A stretch of 64,000 nt of DNA from Vogesella fluminis (lineage in GTDB: Bacteria; Pseudomonadota; Gammaproteobacteria; Burkholderiales; Chromobacteriaceae): assembly GCF_014652335.1 (NCBI RefSeq), contig NZ_BMYP01000010.1:41891-105890 (forward strand), in the 5' to 3' direction. The position numbers were made by a program, and so were the translations under genes. This document shows positions 45,703-55,930 of this stretch, piece after piece. The notes beneath the pieces are model-generated. The model was not told where the DNA came from and searched no databases. It saw only the letters and a program-made list of their open reading frames with translations. How positions within the stretch are numbered: the first letter of the stretch is position 1; every line of letters begins with the position of its first letter.

Positions 45703-47940
45703 TTAGCCGCGCGCTGTTGCCAGTGCGGTGTTGAAGGTGGCGCTTGGGCGCATTACCGCCTGGCACTTTGCGGTGTCGGCCAGATAGTAGCCGCCGATAT
45801 CCGCCGGCTTGCCCTGAACGGCTTTCAGTTCACTGATGATTTGCTGCTCGCTCTCGGCCAGGGTTCTGGCCAGTGGAGAGAACCGGGCTGCCAGGGCGGC
45901 ATCTTCGGTTTGTGCGGCCAACTCCTGTGCCCAGTACATGGCCAGATAGAACTGGCTGCCGCGGTTGTCCAGCTCGCCGGTCTTCGGCGACGGACCCTTG
46001 CTGTTGTCCAGCAGCTTGCCGGTGGCGGCGTCCAGCGTCTTGGCCAGGATCTTGGCTTTGTCGTTGCCGGTCTTCAGGCCCAGGTCTTCCAGCGATACCG
46101 CCAGCGCCAGGAATTCACCCAGCGAATCCCAGCGCAGGTGGTTTTCTTCCAGCAGCTGCTGCACGTGCTTGGGTGCGGAACCGCCGGCACCGGTTTCGTA
46201 CATGCCGCCACCGGCCATCAGCGGCACGATGGACAGCATCTTGGCGCTGGTGCCCAGCTCCATGATCGGGAACAGGTCGGTCAGGTAGTCACGCAGGATG
46301 TTGCCGGTCACCGAGATGGTGTCCAGGCCGCGGATCACGCGTTCCAGTGTGTAACGCATCGCACGTACTTGCGACATGCACTCGATGTGCAGGCCGGTGG
46401 TGTCGTGATCCTTCAGGTACAGCTTCACCTTCTTGATCAGCTCGTTCTCGTGCGGACGGTACGGATCCAGCCAGAAGATCGCCGGCATGCCGGAGTTGCG
46501 GGCGCGGGTCACCGCCAGCTTCACCCAGTCGCGGATCGGGGCGTCCTTTACCTGGCACATGCGCCAGATGTCGCCTTGCTCCACGTTCTGGCTCAGCAGC
46601 ACTTCGCCGGTCGCCAGATCGACGATGTTGGCGATGCCGTCTTCGGAGATTTCAAAGGTCTTGTCGTGCGAGCCGTACTCTTCGGCTTTTTGCGCCATCA
46701 GGCCGACGTTCGGCACGGTGCCCATGGTCTTCGGATCGAAGTTGCCGTGCCATTTGCAGAAGTTGATCATCTCCTGGTAGATGCGGGCGAAGGTCGATTC
46801 CGGCATCACGGCCTTCACGTCCTTCAGGCGGCCGTCGGCGCCCCACATCTTGCCGCCGTTGCGGATCATCGCCGGCATCGAGGCGTCGACGATGATGTCG
46901 TTCGGCGAATGGAAGTTGGTGATGCCCTTGGCGGAGTCCACCATCGCCAGTTCCGGACGATGCTCGTGGCAGGCGTGCAGGTCGCGCTTGATCTCGTCCT
47001 GCTTGGATTGCGGCAGGGTGGCAATCTTGTCGTACAGGTTGGCCATGCCGTTGTTCACGTTCACGCCCAGCTCGTCGAACAGCGCGCCGTGCTTGGCGAA
47101 GGCGTCCTTGTAGAAGATCTTCACGCAGTGACCGAACACGATAGGGTGCGACACCTTCATCATGGTGGCCTTCACGTGCAGCGAGAACATCACGCCGGTC
47201 TTGTGCGCGTCTTCGATTTCCTTCTCGTAGAACTCGCACAGCGCCTTCTTGCTCATGAACATGCTGTCGATGATCTCGCCGTCCAGCAGCGCGACCTTCG
47301 GCTTCAGCACGATGGTCTGGCCGCTCTTGGTCACCAGCTCCATCTTCACGTCACGGGCGCGGTCCAGGGTGATGGATTTTTCGCCGTGGTAGAAGTCGCC
47401 GTGGTGCATGTGCGACACGTGGGTGCGCGATGCCTGGCTCCATTCGGCCATGCTGTGCGGGTGCTTGCGCGCGTATTCTTTTACTGCTTTCGGTGCGCGA
47501 CGGTCGGAGTTGCCTTCACGCAGCACTGGGTTGACGGCCGAGCCCAGGCACTTGCTGTAGCGCGCCTTGATGGTTTTTTCTTCGTCGCTGGCCGGGTTTT
47601 CCGGATAGTCCGGCACTGCGTAGCCCTTGGCTTGCAGTTCCTTGATGCAGGCTTGCAGCTGGCCGACGGAGGCGCTGATGTTCGGCAGCTTGATGATGTT
47701 GGCGTCCGGGTCTTGCGTCAGGCGACCCAGCTCGGCCAGGGTGTCCGGCACCTTCTGGGCGTCGGTCAGGTAATCGGGGAATTCGGCCAGCACGCGTGCC
47801 GCAACCGAGATGTCGGCGGTGTCAATCTGGATGCCGGCGGCGCCGGTAAAGGTCTGGATGATGGGCAGGAATGCGTTGGTTGCCAGCGCGGGCGCTTCGT
47901 CGGTGAGGGTGTAGATGATGGTCGGTTTTTCCGAAGGCAT
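45703..47940 (-). CDS. NADP-dependent isocitrate dehydrogenase, monomeric type
   Basis: A 745-residue enzyme of the monomeric IDH family, unrelated in sequence to the dimeric Icd next door but catalysing the same reaction. Characteristic segments are [34 protein letters not shown] and [17 protein letters not shown]. It lacks the AceK target serine region. The gene has its own terminator and lies 297 bases upstream of icd. Having both isozymes side by side is known in some proteobacteria. Confidence 0.96.
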   Translation of the reverse strand: MPSEKPTIIYTLTDEAPALATNAFLPIIQTFTGAAGIQIDTADISVAARVLAEFPDYLTDAQKVPDTLAELGRLTQDPDANIIKLPNISASVGQLQACIKELQAKGYAVPDYPENPASDEEKTIKARYSKCLGSAVNPVLREGNSDRRAPKAVKEYARKHPHSMAEWSQASRTHVSHMHHGDFYHGEKSITLDRARDVKMELVTKSGQTIVLKPKVALLDGEIIDSMFMSKKALCEFYEKEIEDAHKTGVMFSLHVKATMMKVSHPIVFGHCVKIFYKDAFAKHGALFDELGVNVNNGMANLYDKIATLPQSKQDEIKRDLHACHEHRPELAMVDSAKGITNFHSPNDIIVDASMPAMIRNGGKMWGADGRLKDVKAVMPESTFARIYQEMINFCKWHGNFDPKTMGTVPNVGLMAQKAEEYGSHDKTFEISEDGIANIVDLATGEVLLSQNVEQGDIWRMCQVKDAPIRDWVKLAVTRARNSGMPAIFWLDPYRPHENELIKKVKLYLKDHDTTGLHIECMSQVRAMRYTLERVIRGLDTISVTGNILRDYLTDLFPIMELGTSAKMLSIVPLMAGGGMYETGAGGSAPKHVQQLLEENHLRWDSLGEFLALAVSLEDLGLKTGNDKAKILAKTLDAATGKLLDNSKGPSPKTGELDNRGSQFYLAMYWAQELAAQTEDAALAARFSPLARTLAESEQQIISELKAVQGKPADIGGYYLADTAKCQAVMRPSATFNTALATARG

Positions 47941-48409
47941 TACTCTATCTCCATGATTATTTTGAGACGACTAAACGATGGCACGGGGCGATGGCACGGG
48001 GGCTTGCAGTGCTGGCCGACAACCCGTGTCGACGCGGGGAAAGGCTGTGAAAGGCGGGCTCTTGGTTCGTCAGGCGCCAGCGGTACCCGGAACGGTGATG
48101 CCCGGTGACTCTCGGGCGACTTTTCAGCTGCCGATTATACTCCGCCCGTGCCCTGCTGTTCGGCGCACATTCGAACTTTGGTGTCGTTTTAACGGTGAAC
48201 GCTTGTTCGAATGTGAATTGTGTTGCGCAGCGGCTACGGCAGGGGGCCGGCTATTCCGAAGCGGGATAACTGCTATCGCGCCGCCGTTTTCTGAAACGAA
48301 TGTTTTAATCGCCGCGCGGGGCACAAGGTTGGCCGCAACGCGTGTGTGACCGCAAGCGGGCAGCCTTGCTATCATCCGGGTCATTACTTCCACACCGGCC
48401 GATGCGGAC
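47941..48409. other. Divergent gap between the monomeric isocitrate dehydrogenase and rluE
   Basis: About 470 bases, AT-rich in the middle. A 10-bp inverted repeat CACATTCGAA (48166-48175) / TTCGAATGTG (48206-48215) may be an operator. A minus-strand TATAAT (48139-48134) could be a -10 box, but I see no good -35. A CAAGGTTGGCCGCA motif copy lies at 48324-48337. No gene was found. Confidence 0.55.
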
Positions 48410-49132
48410 ATGTCCCGACTCTTCCTGCTCAACAAGCCCTACGGCGTGATTTGCCAGTTTTCCGAGCACCCCTTGCATCCCACGCTCAAATCCTGTGTCG
48501 CCCAGAGCGGCATCTACCCGGCCGGGCGGCTGGACACCGACAGCGAGGGCCTGCTGCTGCTGACCGGCGACGGCGAGCTGCAGCACCGCATCAGCGACCC
48601 GCGCTGGAAGCTGCCCAAGACCTACTGGGTGCAGGTGGAAGGGCGGCCGGACGAGGACAAGCTGGCGGCCTTGCGCGCCGGCGTCGATCTTGGCGATTTC
48701 GTCACCCGGCCGGCTGAAGTGCGGGTGTTGCCGGAAGCGCCGGCACTGTGGGAGCGCAAGCCGCCGGTGCGCTTTCGCAAGACGGTGCCGGACTGCTGGC
48801 TGGAAATCATCATCAGCGAGGGCAAGAACCGCCAGGTGCGGCGCATGACCGCCAAGGTCGGTCTGCCCACCTTGCGCCTGGTGCGGGTGGCGATCGGCCC
48901 GTGGCGGCTGGACGAGCTGCAGCCGGGCATGCTGCGCAGCATCGAGGTGTCGCTGGCCGACCTGCCGCGCACGCGAGCGGCCAAGCCGGCCGGGCCGGCG
49001 CCGGCGGGCAAGGGCCTCGCGGGCAGGAACCCGGCGGACAAGAACGCCGCGAACGGGAGCAGAACGCCGTCCGCCGCGCCGAAGGCTGCGCCCGCGCCCG
49101 CGCCGCGCTTCCGTTTCGCCAGGAAAAAGTAA
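48410..49132 (+). CDS. rluE: 23S rRNA pseudouridine 2457 synthase RluE
   Basis: A 240-residue RsuA-family pseudouridine synthase. The catalytic aspartate lies in GRLDTDSEGLLLLTGDG near residue 42, and the EGKNRQVRRMTAKVGLPTLRL segment confirms the family. No S4 domain is present, as in RluE. The last 50 residues form an Ala/Pro/Arg-rich basic tail (from about 190) longer than usual. ATG 48410. Confidence 0.9.
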   Translation: MSRLFLLNKPYGVICQFSEHPLHPTLKSCVAQSGIYPAGRLDTDSEGLLLLTGDGELQHRISDPRWKLPKTYWVQVEGRPDEDKLAALRAGVDLGDFVTRPAEVRVLPEAPALWERKPPVRFRKTVPDCWLEIIISEGKNRQVRRMTAKVGLPTLRLVRVAIGPWRLDELQPGMLRSIEVSLADLPRTRAAKPAGPAPAGKGLAGRNPADKNAANGSRTPSAAPKAAPAPAPRFRFARKK

Positions 49133-49261
49133 GCAGCGAGCAATCGCCCGCGGCGAGATTGCCTCTATCTCGCCGCCCGGCAGCCAGCGGCGCTACTCGT
49201 CGCCCGTACCACTCGATCGTCCCGCCCGCCACCCAGCCGCGGGCGCCAGCGAGGTGCCACG

Positions 49262-51025
49262 ATGCAGATTCCCGAATACTACAACCCGGTGGCGCGCGAG
49301 ATCGCGCAGGCCTTGGTGGACGGCTTCAACCGCCACTACCGGCTGTTTCGCGCGACCAGCCAGCAGGCCAAGCCGCTGTTCGAGGCCGCCGACTGGCAGG
49401 GCGTGCAGAACCTGGTGCGCGAGCGCATCCAGTTCTACGACGAGCGCGTGCACGAGACGGTGCAGCGGCTGAAGCACCAGTTTCATGCCGACCTGCTGGA
49501 TGACGAGATCTGGCAGCAGGCCAAGCTGTACTTCATCGGCCTGCTGACCAACCACAAGCAGCCGGAGCTGGCTGAGACCTTTTTCAACTCGGTGTTCACC
49601 CGCATCCTGCACCGCGACTACTTCAACAACGACTTCATCTTCATCCGCCCGGCGATTTCCACCGAGTACATCGAATCCGACCCGCCGAGCTACCGCAGCT
49701 ACTATCCGAAGCAACGCGGCCTGCGCCGCACGCTGCGCCAGATCGTGGCCGATTTCGGCTGGCGGCGGCCGTTCGCCAACCTGTCGCGCGACCTGGCGCG
49801 GGTGATCCGCGCGGTGGACGAATTCTGCGGCCAACGTTGGCCGCAGGCCGAGGCCAACCTGCAGATCCAGCTGCTGTCCAGCGCCTTCTACCGCAACAAG
49901 AGCGCCTATATTTTCGGCAAGGTGGTCAACGGCGGGCAGGTCTACCCATTTGCGGTGCCGGTGCTGCACGACGCCGACGGCCGGCTGTATCTGGACACCG
50001 TGCTGCTGGAGCCGTGGCGCATCGGCGTGCTGTTCTCCTTCAGCCGCGCCTATTTCCTGGTGGACATGGCGGTGCCGTCCGGCTACGTGCAGTTCCTGCG
50101 CGCCATGCTGCCGACCAAGACCAAGGCCGAGCTGTACACCATGCTGGGGCTGCAGAAGCAGGGCAAGAACACTTTCTACCGTGATTTCATGCAGCATCTG
50201 CAGCACTCCGGCGACCAGTTCACCGTGGCACCGGGCATCCGCGGCCTGGTGATGCTGGTGTTTACCCTGCCGTCCTATCCCTACGTGTTCAAGCTGATCA
50301 AGGACGTATTCGGCGGGCCGAAGGAGGTGGACCGCGCCACGGTGAAGGCCAAGTACCAGCTGGTGAAGCGCCACGACCGGGTTGGCCGCATGGCCGACAC
50401 GCTGGAATTCTCCAACGTTGCCTTCCCCAAGGCGCGTTTCAGTGGTGAGCTGCTGGACGAGCTGCACCGTCATGCTGTGCTGTCGCTGGAGGAGGGCGAC
50501 GACAGTATCGTGATCAAGCACCTGTACATCGAGCGGCGCATGAAGCCGCTGAACCTGTACCTGATGAACTGCGACGAGGCGGAGAAAGAGCGCGTGGTGC
50601 GCGAGTACGGCGATGCCATCAAGGATCTGGCTGCGGCCAACATCTTTCCCGGTGACATGCTGTTCAAGAACTTCGGCGTGACGCGCTACGGGCGGGTGAT
50701 CTTCTACGACTACGACGAAATCGAGTACATGACCGACTGCCGCTTCCGCCGCATTCCGCCGGCGCCGAACCCGGAAATGGAGATGTCGGGCGAGGTGTGG
50801 TACCCGGTGGCGCGCGGCGACGTGTTCCCGGAGGAGTTCGGCACTTTCCTGCTGGGCGATGCGCTGGTGCGGCGGGTGTTTCTCAAGTATCACCGCGACC
50901 TGCTGGACGTGGCGTTCTGGCAGCACAAGCAGCAGCGCATCCGCGACGGCTTCATCGAGGACTTCTATCCCTATCCGGTGGAGCTGCGCTTCTGCCACCG
51001 CTACGCCGTCCGGTCGCGGGCATGA
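49262..51025 (+). CDS. aceK: Isocitrate dehydrogenase kinase/phosphatase AceK
   Basis: A 587-residue bifunctional enzyme that phosphorylates and dephosphorylates dimeric Icd, switching flux between the TCA cycle and the glyoxylate bypass. Conserved segments include the AMP-binding N-terminal domain and the kinase-type [13 protein letters not shown] and [22 protein letters not shown] regions. No aceA or aceB is nearby. The gene holds three clusters of the recurrent motif, including a perfect 22-bp palindrome at 49825-49846. Confidence 0.95.
   Translation: MQIPEYYNPVAREIAQALVDGFNRHYRLFRATSQQAKPLFEAADWQGVQNLVRERIQFYDERVHETVQRLKHQFHADLLDDEIWQQAKLYFIGLLTNHKQPELAETFFNSVFTRILHRDYFNNDFIFIRPAISTEYIESDPPSYRSYYPKQRGLRRTLRQIVADFGWRRPFANLSRDLARVIRAVDEFCGQRWPQAEANLQIQLLSSAFYRNKSAYIFGKVVNGGQVYPFAVPVLHDADGRLYLDTVLLEPWRIGVLFSFSRAYFLVDMAVPSGYVQFLRAMLPTKTKAELYTMLGLQKQGKNTFYRDFMQHLQHSGDQFTVAPGIRGLVMLVFTLPSYPYVFKLIKDVFGGPKEVDRATVKAKYQLVKRHDRVGRMADTLEFSNVAFPKARFSGELLDELHRHAVLSLEEGDDSIVIKHLYIERRMKPLNLYLMNCDEAEKERVVREYGDAIKDLAAANIFPGDMLFKNFGVTRYGRVIFYDYDEIEYMTDCRFRRIPPAPNPEMEMSGEVWYPVARGDVFPEEFGTFLLGDALVRRVFLKYHRDLLDVAFWQHKQQRIRDGFIEDFYPYPVELRFCHRYAVRSRA
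49825..49846. repeat. Perfect palindrome of two motif copies inside aceK
   Basis: CTGCGGCCAAC joined to GTTGGCCGCAG, two head-to-head core copies without spacer. It is translated as CGQRWPQ, a codon frame different from the other genic copies. Confidence 0.85.
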
Positions 51026-51052
51026 AAAAACCGGGAGTTCAGCGCTCCCGGT
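51024..51052 (-). terminator. Intrinsic terminator for the 51.1-51.5 kb gene
   Basis: Stem ACCGGGAG / CTCCCGGT; on the minus strand it is followed by six T. It overlaps the aceK stop region. Confidence 0.8.
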
Positions 51053-51077
51053 GTGGTGGTGACCGCGTGCCTGGTGC

Positions 51078-51509
51078 CTATTGAGGCGTGCACTGCTGGT
51101 CCTGGAAGTAGGCGATCGGGCCTGCGCTGGTCAGGCCGATGTGAAAACAGCTGTCCTCCGCAAAAGTGACACCCAGGTTTTCGGTGGCGCGTACCACCTC
51201 GAACAACACTTCGACTTCCTTGAAGTACTTGGCAACACGGTCATTGCCGTCCAGCCACGCCAGGATGCGGTCCCGCTGCGGGTGTTCGCTTTCCAGGGTG
51301 AGCTGGCAATCGGAGCAACTGACCAGGCTGATTGCCGGCGGGATGGAAACACTCAGGCTGGCAAGCTCTTCACGCACGATGACGGAGAATTGCGACAACT
51401 CCCGCATCGCGCGTTCGCGGATGCCTGAAAGGGGGAGGGCTTCGCCACCGTTGGCCGTGCCGAACAGGCGGGCCAGTGCGGATGTGACGGCGTAACCTTC
51501 TGCATGCAT
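51078..51509 (-). CDS. Hypothetical protein
   Basis: A protein of about 143 residues (161 if a GTG start at 51563 is used). It has no signal peptide or membrane segment. It contains a SCSDCQL cysteine pair near the middle and ends in FQDQQCTPQ. ATG 51509 is preceded by GGAGG at a rather long spacing. It lies alone between aceK and mutS with its own terminator. No family is recognised. Confidence 0.65.
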   Translation of the reverse strand: MHAEGYAVTSALARLFGTANGGEALPLSGIRERAMRELSQFSVIVREELASLSVSIPPAISLVSCSDCQLTLESEHPQRDRILAWLDGNDRVAKYFKEVEVLFEVVRATENLGVTFAEDSCFHIGLTSAGPIAYFQDQQCTPQ

Positions 51510-51621
51510 GATATGGGGTTCCTCCAGTAGGGCAGTGTTGATCGGATGCTCACTCGTCTGCACTGTATTTGCGGCAGATTCGTGTTTTTATTGTAGGCAA
51601 CCGTATGCAGAATGCCTGTCT

Positions 51622-54165
51622 TTATTTCGCCATTTCCTGCAATTCGTACAGTAGCTGCAGCGCCTGCCGCGGCGTCAGGCTGTCGCTGTCGATATCGCGC
51701 AGCCGCTCCAGCGCCGGGTGCGGCTCGGCCTCCACTTCCACCACGCGCGGCGTGCTGAACAGGTCGGGCTGCGCGCGGGCGGCGGATTCGTTTTCCAGCT
51801 CGGCAAGATAGCGCCGCGCCTCGCGGATCACCTTGGGCGGCACGCCGGCCAGCTGCGCCACCGCGAGGCCATAGCTCTGGCTGGCCGGGCCGTCTTCCAC
51901 ATGGTGCAGGAACACGATGCGGTCCTTGTGCTCCACCGCCGACAGGTGCACGTTGGCCACGCTGTTGTACTCACCGGCGAGGCTGGTCAGCTCGAAGTAG
52001 TGGGTGGCGAACAGGGTGTAGGCACGGTTCTTCTCGATCAGCGCCTTGGCGATTGCCCACGCCAGCGCCAGGCCGTCGAAGGTGGAGGTGCCGCGGCCAA
52101 CCTCGTCCATCAGCACCAGCGACTTGTCGCTGGCGTTGTTGAGGATGTTGGCGGTCTCGGTCATCTCCACCATGAAGGTGGAACGGCCGCCGGCGAGATC
52201 GTCGCTGGCGCCGATGCGGGTGAAGATGCGGTCGATCTGGCCGATGGTGGCGGCGTCGGCCGGCACGAAGCTGCCGACGTGCGCCATCAGCGTGATCAGC
52301 GCGTTCTGGCGCATATAGGTCGACTTACCGCCCATGTTCGGGCCGGTGATCAAGAGCAGCTTGCGTTCTGCGGCCAACCTGGTGTCGTTGGCGATGAAGC
52401 GCTCGACCTCGGCCTCCACCACCGGGTGGCGGCCGGCGACGATGTCCAGCCGCGTCTCGGCCACGAACTGCGGCTCCACGTAGTTGTGGTTGGCGGCGCG
52501 CTCGGCAAACGCCGCCAGCACGTCCAGCCCGGCCACCGCCTGCGCGATCAGTTTCAGCTCGCTGATGTGCGGTGCCAGCTGGTCCAGCACCAGTTCGTAC
52601 AGCTGCTTTTCCAGTGCCAGCGACTTGTCCTGCGCCGACAGCGCCTTGTCCTCGAAGGTTTTCAGCTCCGGTGTGATGTAGCGCTCGGCGTTCTTCAGCG
52701 TCTGGCGGCGGCGGTAGTCTTCCGGCACGTTCACCGATTGCGCCTTCGACACCTCGATGTAGAAGCCGTGCACGCGGTTGAATTCCACCTTCAGCGTGCT
52801 GATGCCGGTGCGCTCCTTCTCGCGCGCCTCCAGTGCCAGCAGGAAGTCGCCGCAGTCGTTCTGGATCGCGCGCAGCTCATCGAGATCGGCATTGAGGCCG
52901 TGGTTGATCACGCCGCCGTCACGCAGGAAGGTGGCCGGCTCCGGCAGGATGGCGGCGCGCAGCAGGCTTTCCACCGGCGAGTCGTCCGGCAGCAGCGTCG
53001 CCAGCTCGGCCAGCAGTGGCGCGTCCAGGCTTGCGGCCAACGTTTTCGCGCCGCTGAGCGCCGCCAGCGAATCGCGCAGCGCGGCCAGATCGCGCGGCCG
53101 CGCTGAGCGCAGCGCGATGCGCGCGGTGATGCGCTCGATGTCGGCCACCTCGCGCAGCTGCGCGTGGATGTCGCCGTGGCGGGCGAGCAGCGCGCGCACC
53201 GCCTGCAGGCGGCGTGCCAGCTTGTCGTGGCGGCGGATCGGGTGATGCAGCCAGTGGCGCAGCAGGCGGCTGCCCATGCTGGTGGCGCAGCTGTCCAGCA
53301 AGGACGCCAGCGTCGGCGACGGCTCGCCGCGGATGGTTTCGGTCAGCTCCAGATTGCGGCGCGTGGCGGCATCCATGCGGATCAGCTCGCCGGCATCTTC
53401 CACCGCCAGCTGCGCGATGTGCGCCGGATTCACGCCCTGCGTCGACTTCACGTACTCCAGCAGCGCACCGGCGGCGCCGACCGCCACCGGCAGGGTGTCG
53501 GCGCCAAAGCCGGCCAGGTCGTGGGTGCCGAAGTGGCGGGTCAGCGCCAGCTGCGACGATTCGGCGTCGAACTGCCACGGCGGCAGCTTTTTCTTCGGCA
53601 TCGCGATGCTGTCGAATACCGCGAGGCCGGTGTCGTCGGGAATCACCAGCTCCGCCGGCTTCAGCCGCTCCAGCTCGCTGGACAGCTCCTCGATGCCGGT
53701 CTGCATCACCTTGAACTCGCCGCTGGCCAGCGACAGCCAGGCCAGGCCCAGCACGCCCTTGTGCATATTGACGGCCAGCACCAGGTTGTCGCGCTTGTCG
53801 TCCAGCAGCGCGGCGTCGGTCAGGGTGCCCGGGGTAACGATGCGCACCACCTTGCGCTCCACCGGGCCCTTGCTCAGCGCCGGATCGCCGATCTGCTCGG
53901 CAATGGCCACCGACTCGCCCATTTTCACCAGCCGCGCCAGATAGCCCTCGGCGGCGTGGTAGGGGATGCCGGCCATGCGGATCGGGTTGCCGCCGCTGGC
54001 GCCGCGCGCGGTCAGGGTGATGTCCAGCAGCCGCGACGCCTTCTCGGCGTCGTCGTAGAACAGCTCGTAGAAGTCGCCCATGCGGTAGAACAGCAGCTTG
54101 TCGGCGTGTTCGCGTTTCAGGGCGAGGTACTGCTGCATCATCGGGGTGTGCTGGGGCGTGCTCAT
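51622..54165 (-). CDS. mutS: DNA mismatch repair protein MutS
   Basis: An 847-residue mismatch sensor. The N-terminal mismatch-binding motif ([15 protein letters not shown] near residue 30), connector, lever and clamp domains are followed by the ABC ATPase with [17 protein letters not shown] near residue 600 and [19 protein letters not shown] 54165 ([13 protein letters not shown]) is chosen; the open frame continues 63 bases. An AAAGGTTGGCCGCAA motif lies just upstream, and two reverse copies lie inside (52369 and 53032). Confidence 0.97.
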   Translation of the reverse strand: MSTPQHTPMMQQYLALKREHADKLLFYRMGDFYELFYDDAEKASRLLDITLTARGASGGNPIRMAGIPYHAAEGYLARLVKMGESVAIAEQIGDPALSKGPVERKVVRIVTPGTLTDAALLDDKRDNLVLAVNMHKGVLGLAWLSLASGEFKVMQTGIEELSSELERLKPAELVIPDDTGLAVFDSIAMPKKKLPPWQFDAESSQLALTRHFGTHDLAGFGADTLPVAVGAAGALLEYVKSTQGVNPAHIAQLAVEDAGELIRMDAATRRNLELTETIRGEPSPTLASLLDSCATSMGSRLLRHWLHHPIRRHDKLARRLQAVRALLARHGDIHAQLREVADIERITARIALRSARPRDLAALRDSLAALSGAKTLAASLDAPLLAELATLLPDDSPVESLLRAAILPEPATFLRDGGVINHGLNADLDELRAIQNDCGDFLLALEAREKERTGISTLKVEFNRVHGFYIEVSKAQSVNVPEDYRRRQTLKNAERYITPELKTFEDKALSAQDKSLALEKQLYELVLDQLAPHISELKLIAQAVAGLDVLAAFAERAANHNYVEPQFVAETRLDIVAGRHPVVEAEVERFIANDTRLAAERKLLLITGPNMGGKSTYMRQNALITLMAHVGSFVPADAATIGQIDRIFTRIGASDDLAGGRSTFMVEMTETANILNNASDKSLVLMDEVGRGTSTFDGLALAWAIAKALIEKNRAYTLFATHYFELTSLAGEYNSVANVHLSAVEHKDRIVFLHHVEDGPASQSYGLAVAQLAGVPPKVIREARRYLAELENESAARAQPDLFSTPRVVEVEAEPHPALERLRDIDSDSLTPRQALQLLYELQEMAK

Positions 54166-54256
54166 CGGTGAATCCTGGGCAAAAGGTTGGCCGCAATAGG
54201 CAACGCCCCGACAGGCGGGGCGCGGCAAGCCATTTTACGGGATGTGGCCGGAGCCG

Positions 54257-55693
54257 TCACGGCGGGTCGGCACCGAGTACGACGATGCGGTGGCGGCCGG
54301 CGGCCTTGGCGGCATGCAGCGCGCGGCTGGTGCGGGCGAGCAGGGTGCGGCAGTCGTCGCCGGCCTGCAGGCAGGCGACACCGATGGAGCTGGTGATGGC
54401 GAGGATATGGTGTCCGCTCTGGATGCGCAGCTCGCTGATGTCGTCGATGATGCGCTCGGCCAGATCCAGCGCCTCGTGCAGTCCCTGTCCCGGCAGCAGC
54501 AGGCAGAATTCCTCGCCGCCGACGCGACCGGCGACATCGCTTTCGCGCAGCACCTCTTCCAGCGTATCGCCCAGCGCCGCCAGTACCAGATCGCCGGCGT
54601 GATGACCGTAGCGGTCGTTGACCTGCTTGAAGTGGTCGAGGTCCAGCAATAGTACCGACAGCGGCGCGTGCTGCATCCGGGCCAGCTGCAGTTGCATTTC
54701 CAGCCGCGCCAGCAGTGTCGGGCGGTTGAACAGCCCGGTCAGCGTGTCGATGGTGGCCTGCTGCTCAAGAATGCGCTGTAGTGCCTTGCGCTGGCTGATG
54801 TCGTGTGTCGAACTCCAGACCACCGGCCGGCTGTCCAGTATCAGGCGGCGGGTGTGGATCTCGACCTCGAGCAGCCTGCCGTGCTTGGTGCGGTTGACGC
54901 TTTCGAAGGTTTCGCCATCCTCGCCGGTAATGGCCAGCCGCTGGCGGATGCTCTGCGGCGTGCTGCCGGGCATCACCTGCCACAGGTACATGCGCCGCAG
55001 CTCGTCCTGGCGGTAGCCCAGCATCCGGCACAGGCTGTCGCTGGCTTCCAGAAAGCGGCCGTGCATGTCGATCACGGACAGGCCGTCGGCAGTGTTCTGC
55101 AGGATGGCGCGGTACCACTGGCTGCGGTGCTCCAGCTGGTGGTGGATGGCGTGGTTTTCCAGCAGCAGCGCCAGCAGGTGTGCGCTGTTTTCAAGGGGGG
55201 AGATGGCCTGCGGCACCGGCGCAGACGGCGTGCGCTGGCGGATGGCGAGAACCCCGTGCACGGCGCCCGCGCTGCCGGCAAGCGGTACCAGCCAGCCGGT
55301 ATCGGGCTCGAAGCGTGCCGCCAGTTTGCGGTACGGTGCCGATCTTGCAAGCTGCGCTGGCATATCGCCACCGTTTACCGTCTGGCAGAGGGTGAGACCG
55401 GCCAGATGCCGCAGGCTGGTGCCGGGCAACGGCGGGCCGGCAGCCAGCTGCAGGTGGCCGCATGAATCCCGCAGCAGGATGGTGCCGCGCCATTGCGGCA
55501 GGATCTGCTCGATCTGCTGCAGCACGGTGCGCAGCAGGGTGTTCAGCGGCATGCCCTGTGTGTTAAGGCGCAGCATGCCCCGCTGCAGCAGTTGCCACGG
55601 CCGGAGTCCGGGCTGCTGCCGGTGCGGGCATATGTGACCGCTGCCGCTGGTGTTGTGCGGCAGGGCATCGTGGATGCTGTCGGGATCGGGCAT
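54257..55693 (-). CDS. GAF-PAS-GGDEF diguanylate cyclase
   Basis: A 478-residue cytoplasmic signalling protein. A GAF-like domain (about 45-185) precedes a PAS domain (about 195-310) and a GGDEF domain (about 315-475). The active site reads GGEEF at residues 392-396, which is catalytically competent in other cyclases. The RxxD inhibitory site (RESD) lies five residues before it, so product inhibition by c-di-GMP is expected. No signal peptide or membrane segment. The signal sensed is unknown. Confidence 0.9.
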   Translation of the reverse strand: MPDPDSIHDALPHNTSGSGHICPHRQQPGLRPWQLLQRGMLRLNTQGMPLNTLLRTVLQQIEQILPQWRGTILLRDSCGHLQLAAGPPLPGTSLRHLAGLTLCQTVNGGDMPAQLARSAPYRKLAARFEPDTGWLVPLAGSAGAVHGVLAIRQRTPSAPVPQAISPLENSAHLLALLLENHAIHHQLEHRSQWYRAILQNTADGLSVIDMHGRFLEASDSLCRMLGYRQDELRRMYLWQVMPGSTPQSIRQRLAITGEDGETFESVNRTKHGRLLEVEIHTRRLILDSRPVVWSSTHDISQRKALQRILEQQATIDTLTGLFNRPTLLARLEMQLQLARMQHAPLSVLLLDLDHFKQVNDRYGHHAGDLVLAALGDTLEEVLRESDVAGRVGGEEFCLLLPGQGLHEALDLAERIIDDISELRIQSGHHILAITSSIGVACLQAGDDCRTLLARTSRALHAAKAAGRHRIVVLGADPP

Positions 55694-55930
55694 GGCTGGT
55701 ACGCTCGGTACGTCTTTGTTTCAGTATGGAACCTGGAACCGGCTTGCGGAAGCGGGGAATGGCAGGCGCCTGCACCCGGCAGCCCCTGTGGTGGATTTCA
55801 CTGCGGCTGACGCGGCTGCATGATGCGTACTTTCAGCCTGCCAGGACGCGCGGCCTTGTGCCAGGATGGCGAACCGCGTGCAAATCATCAAAGTAGAAGC
55901 CGAATTTACAAATAGCCGGCAGAGGTAACC

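Noticed and set aside
45628..48108. 826-codon plus-strand frame opposite the monomeric isocitrate dehydrogenase
   Set aside because: Antisense of a clear enzyme gene, with His/Val/Gly-rich composition and no motifs.
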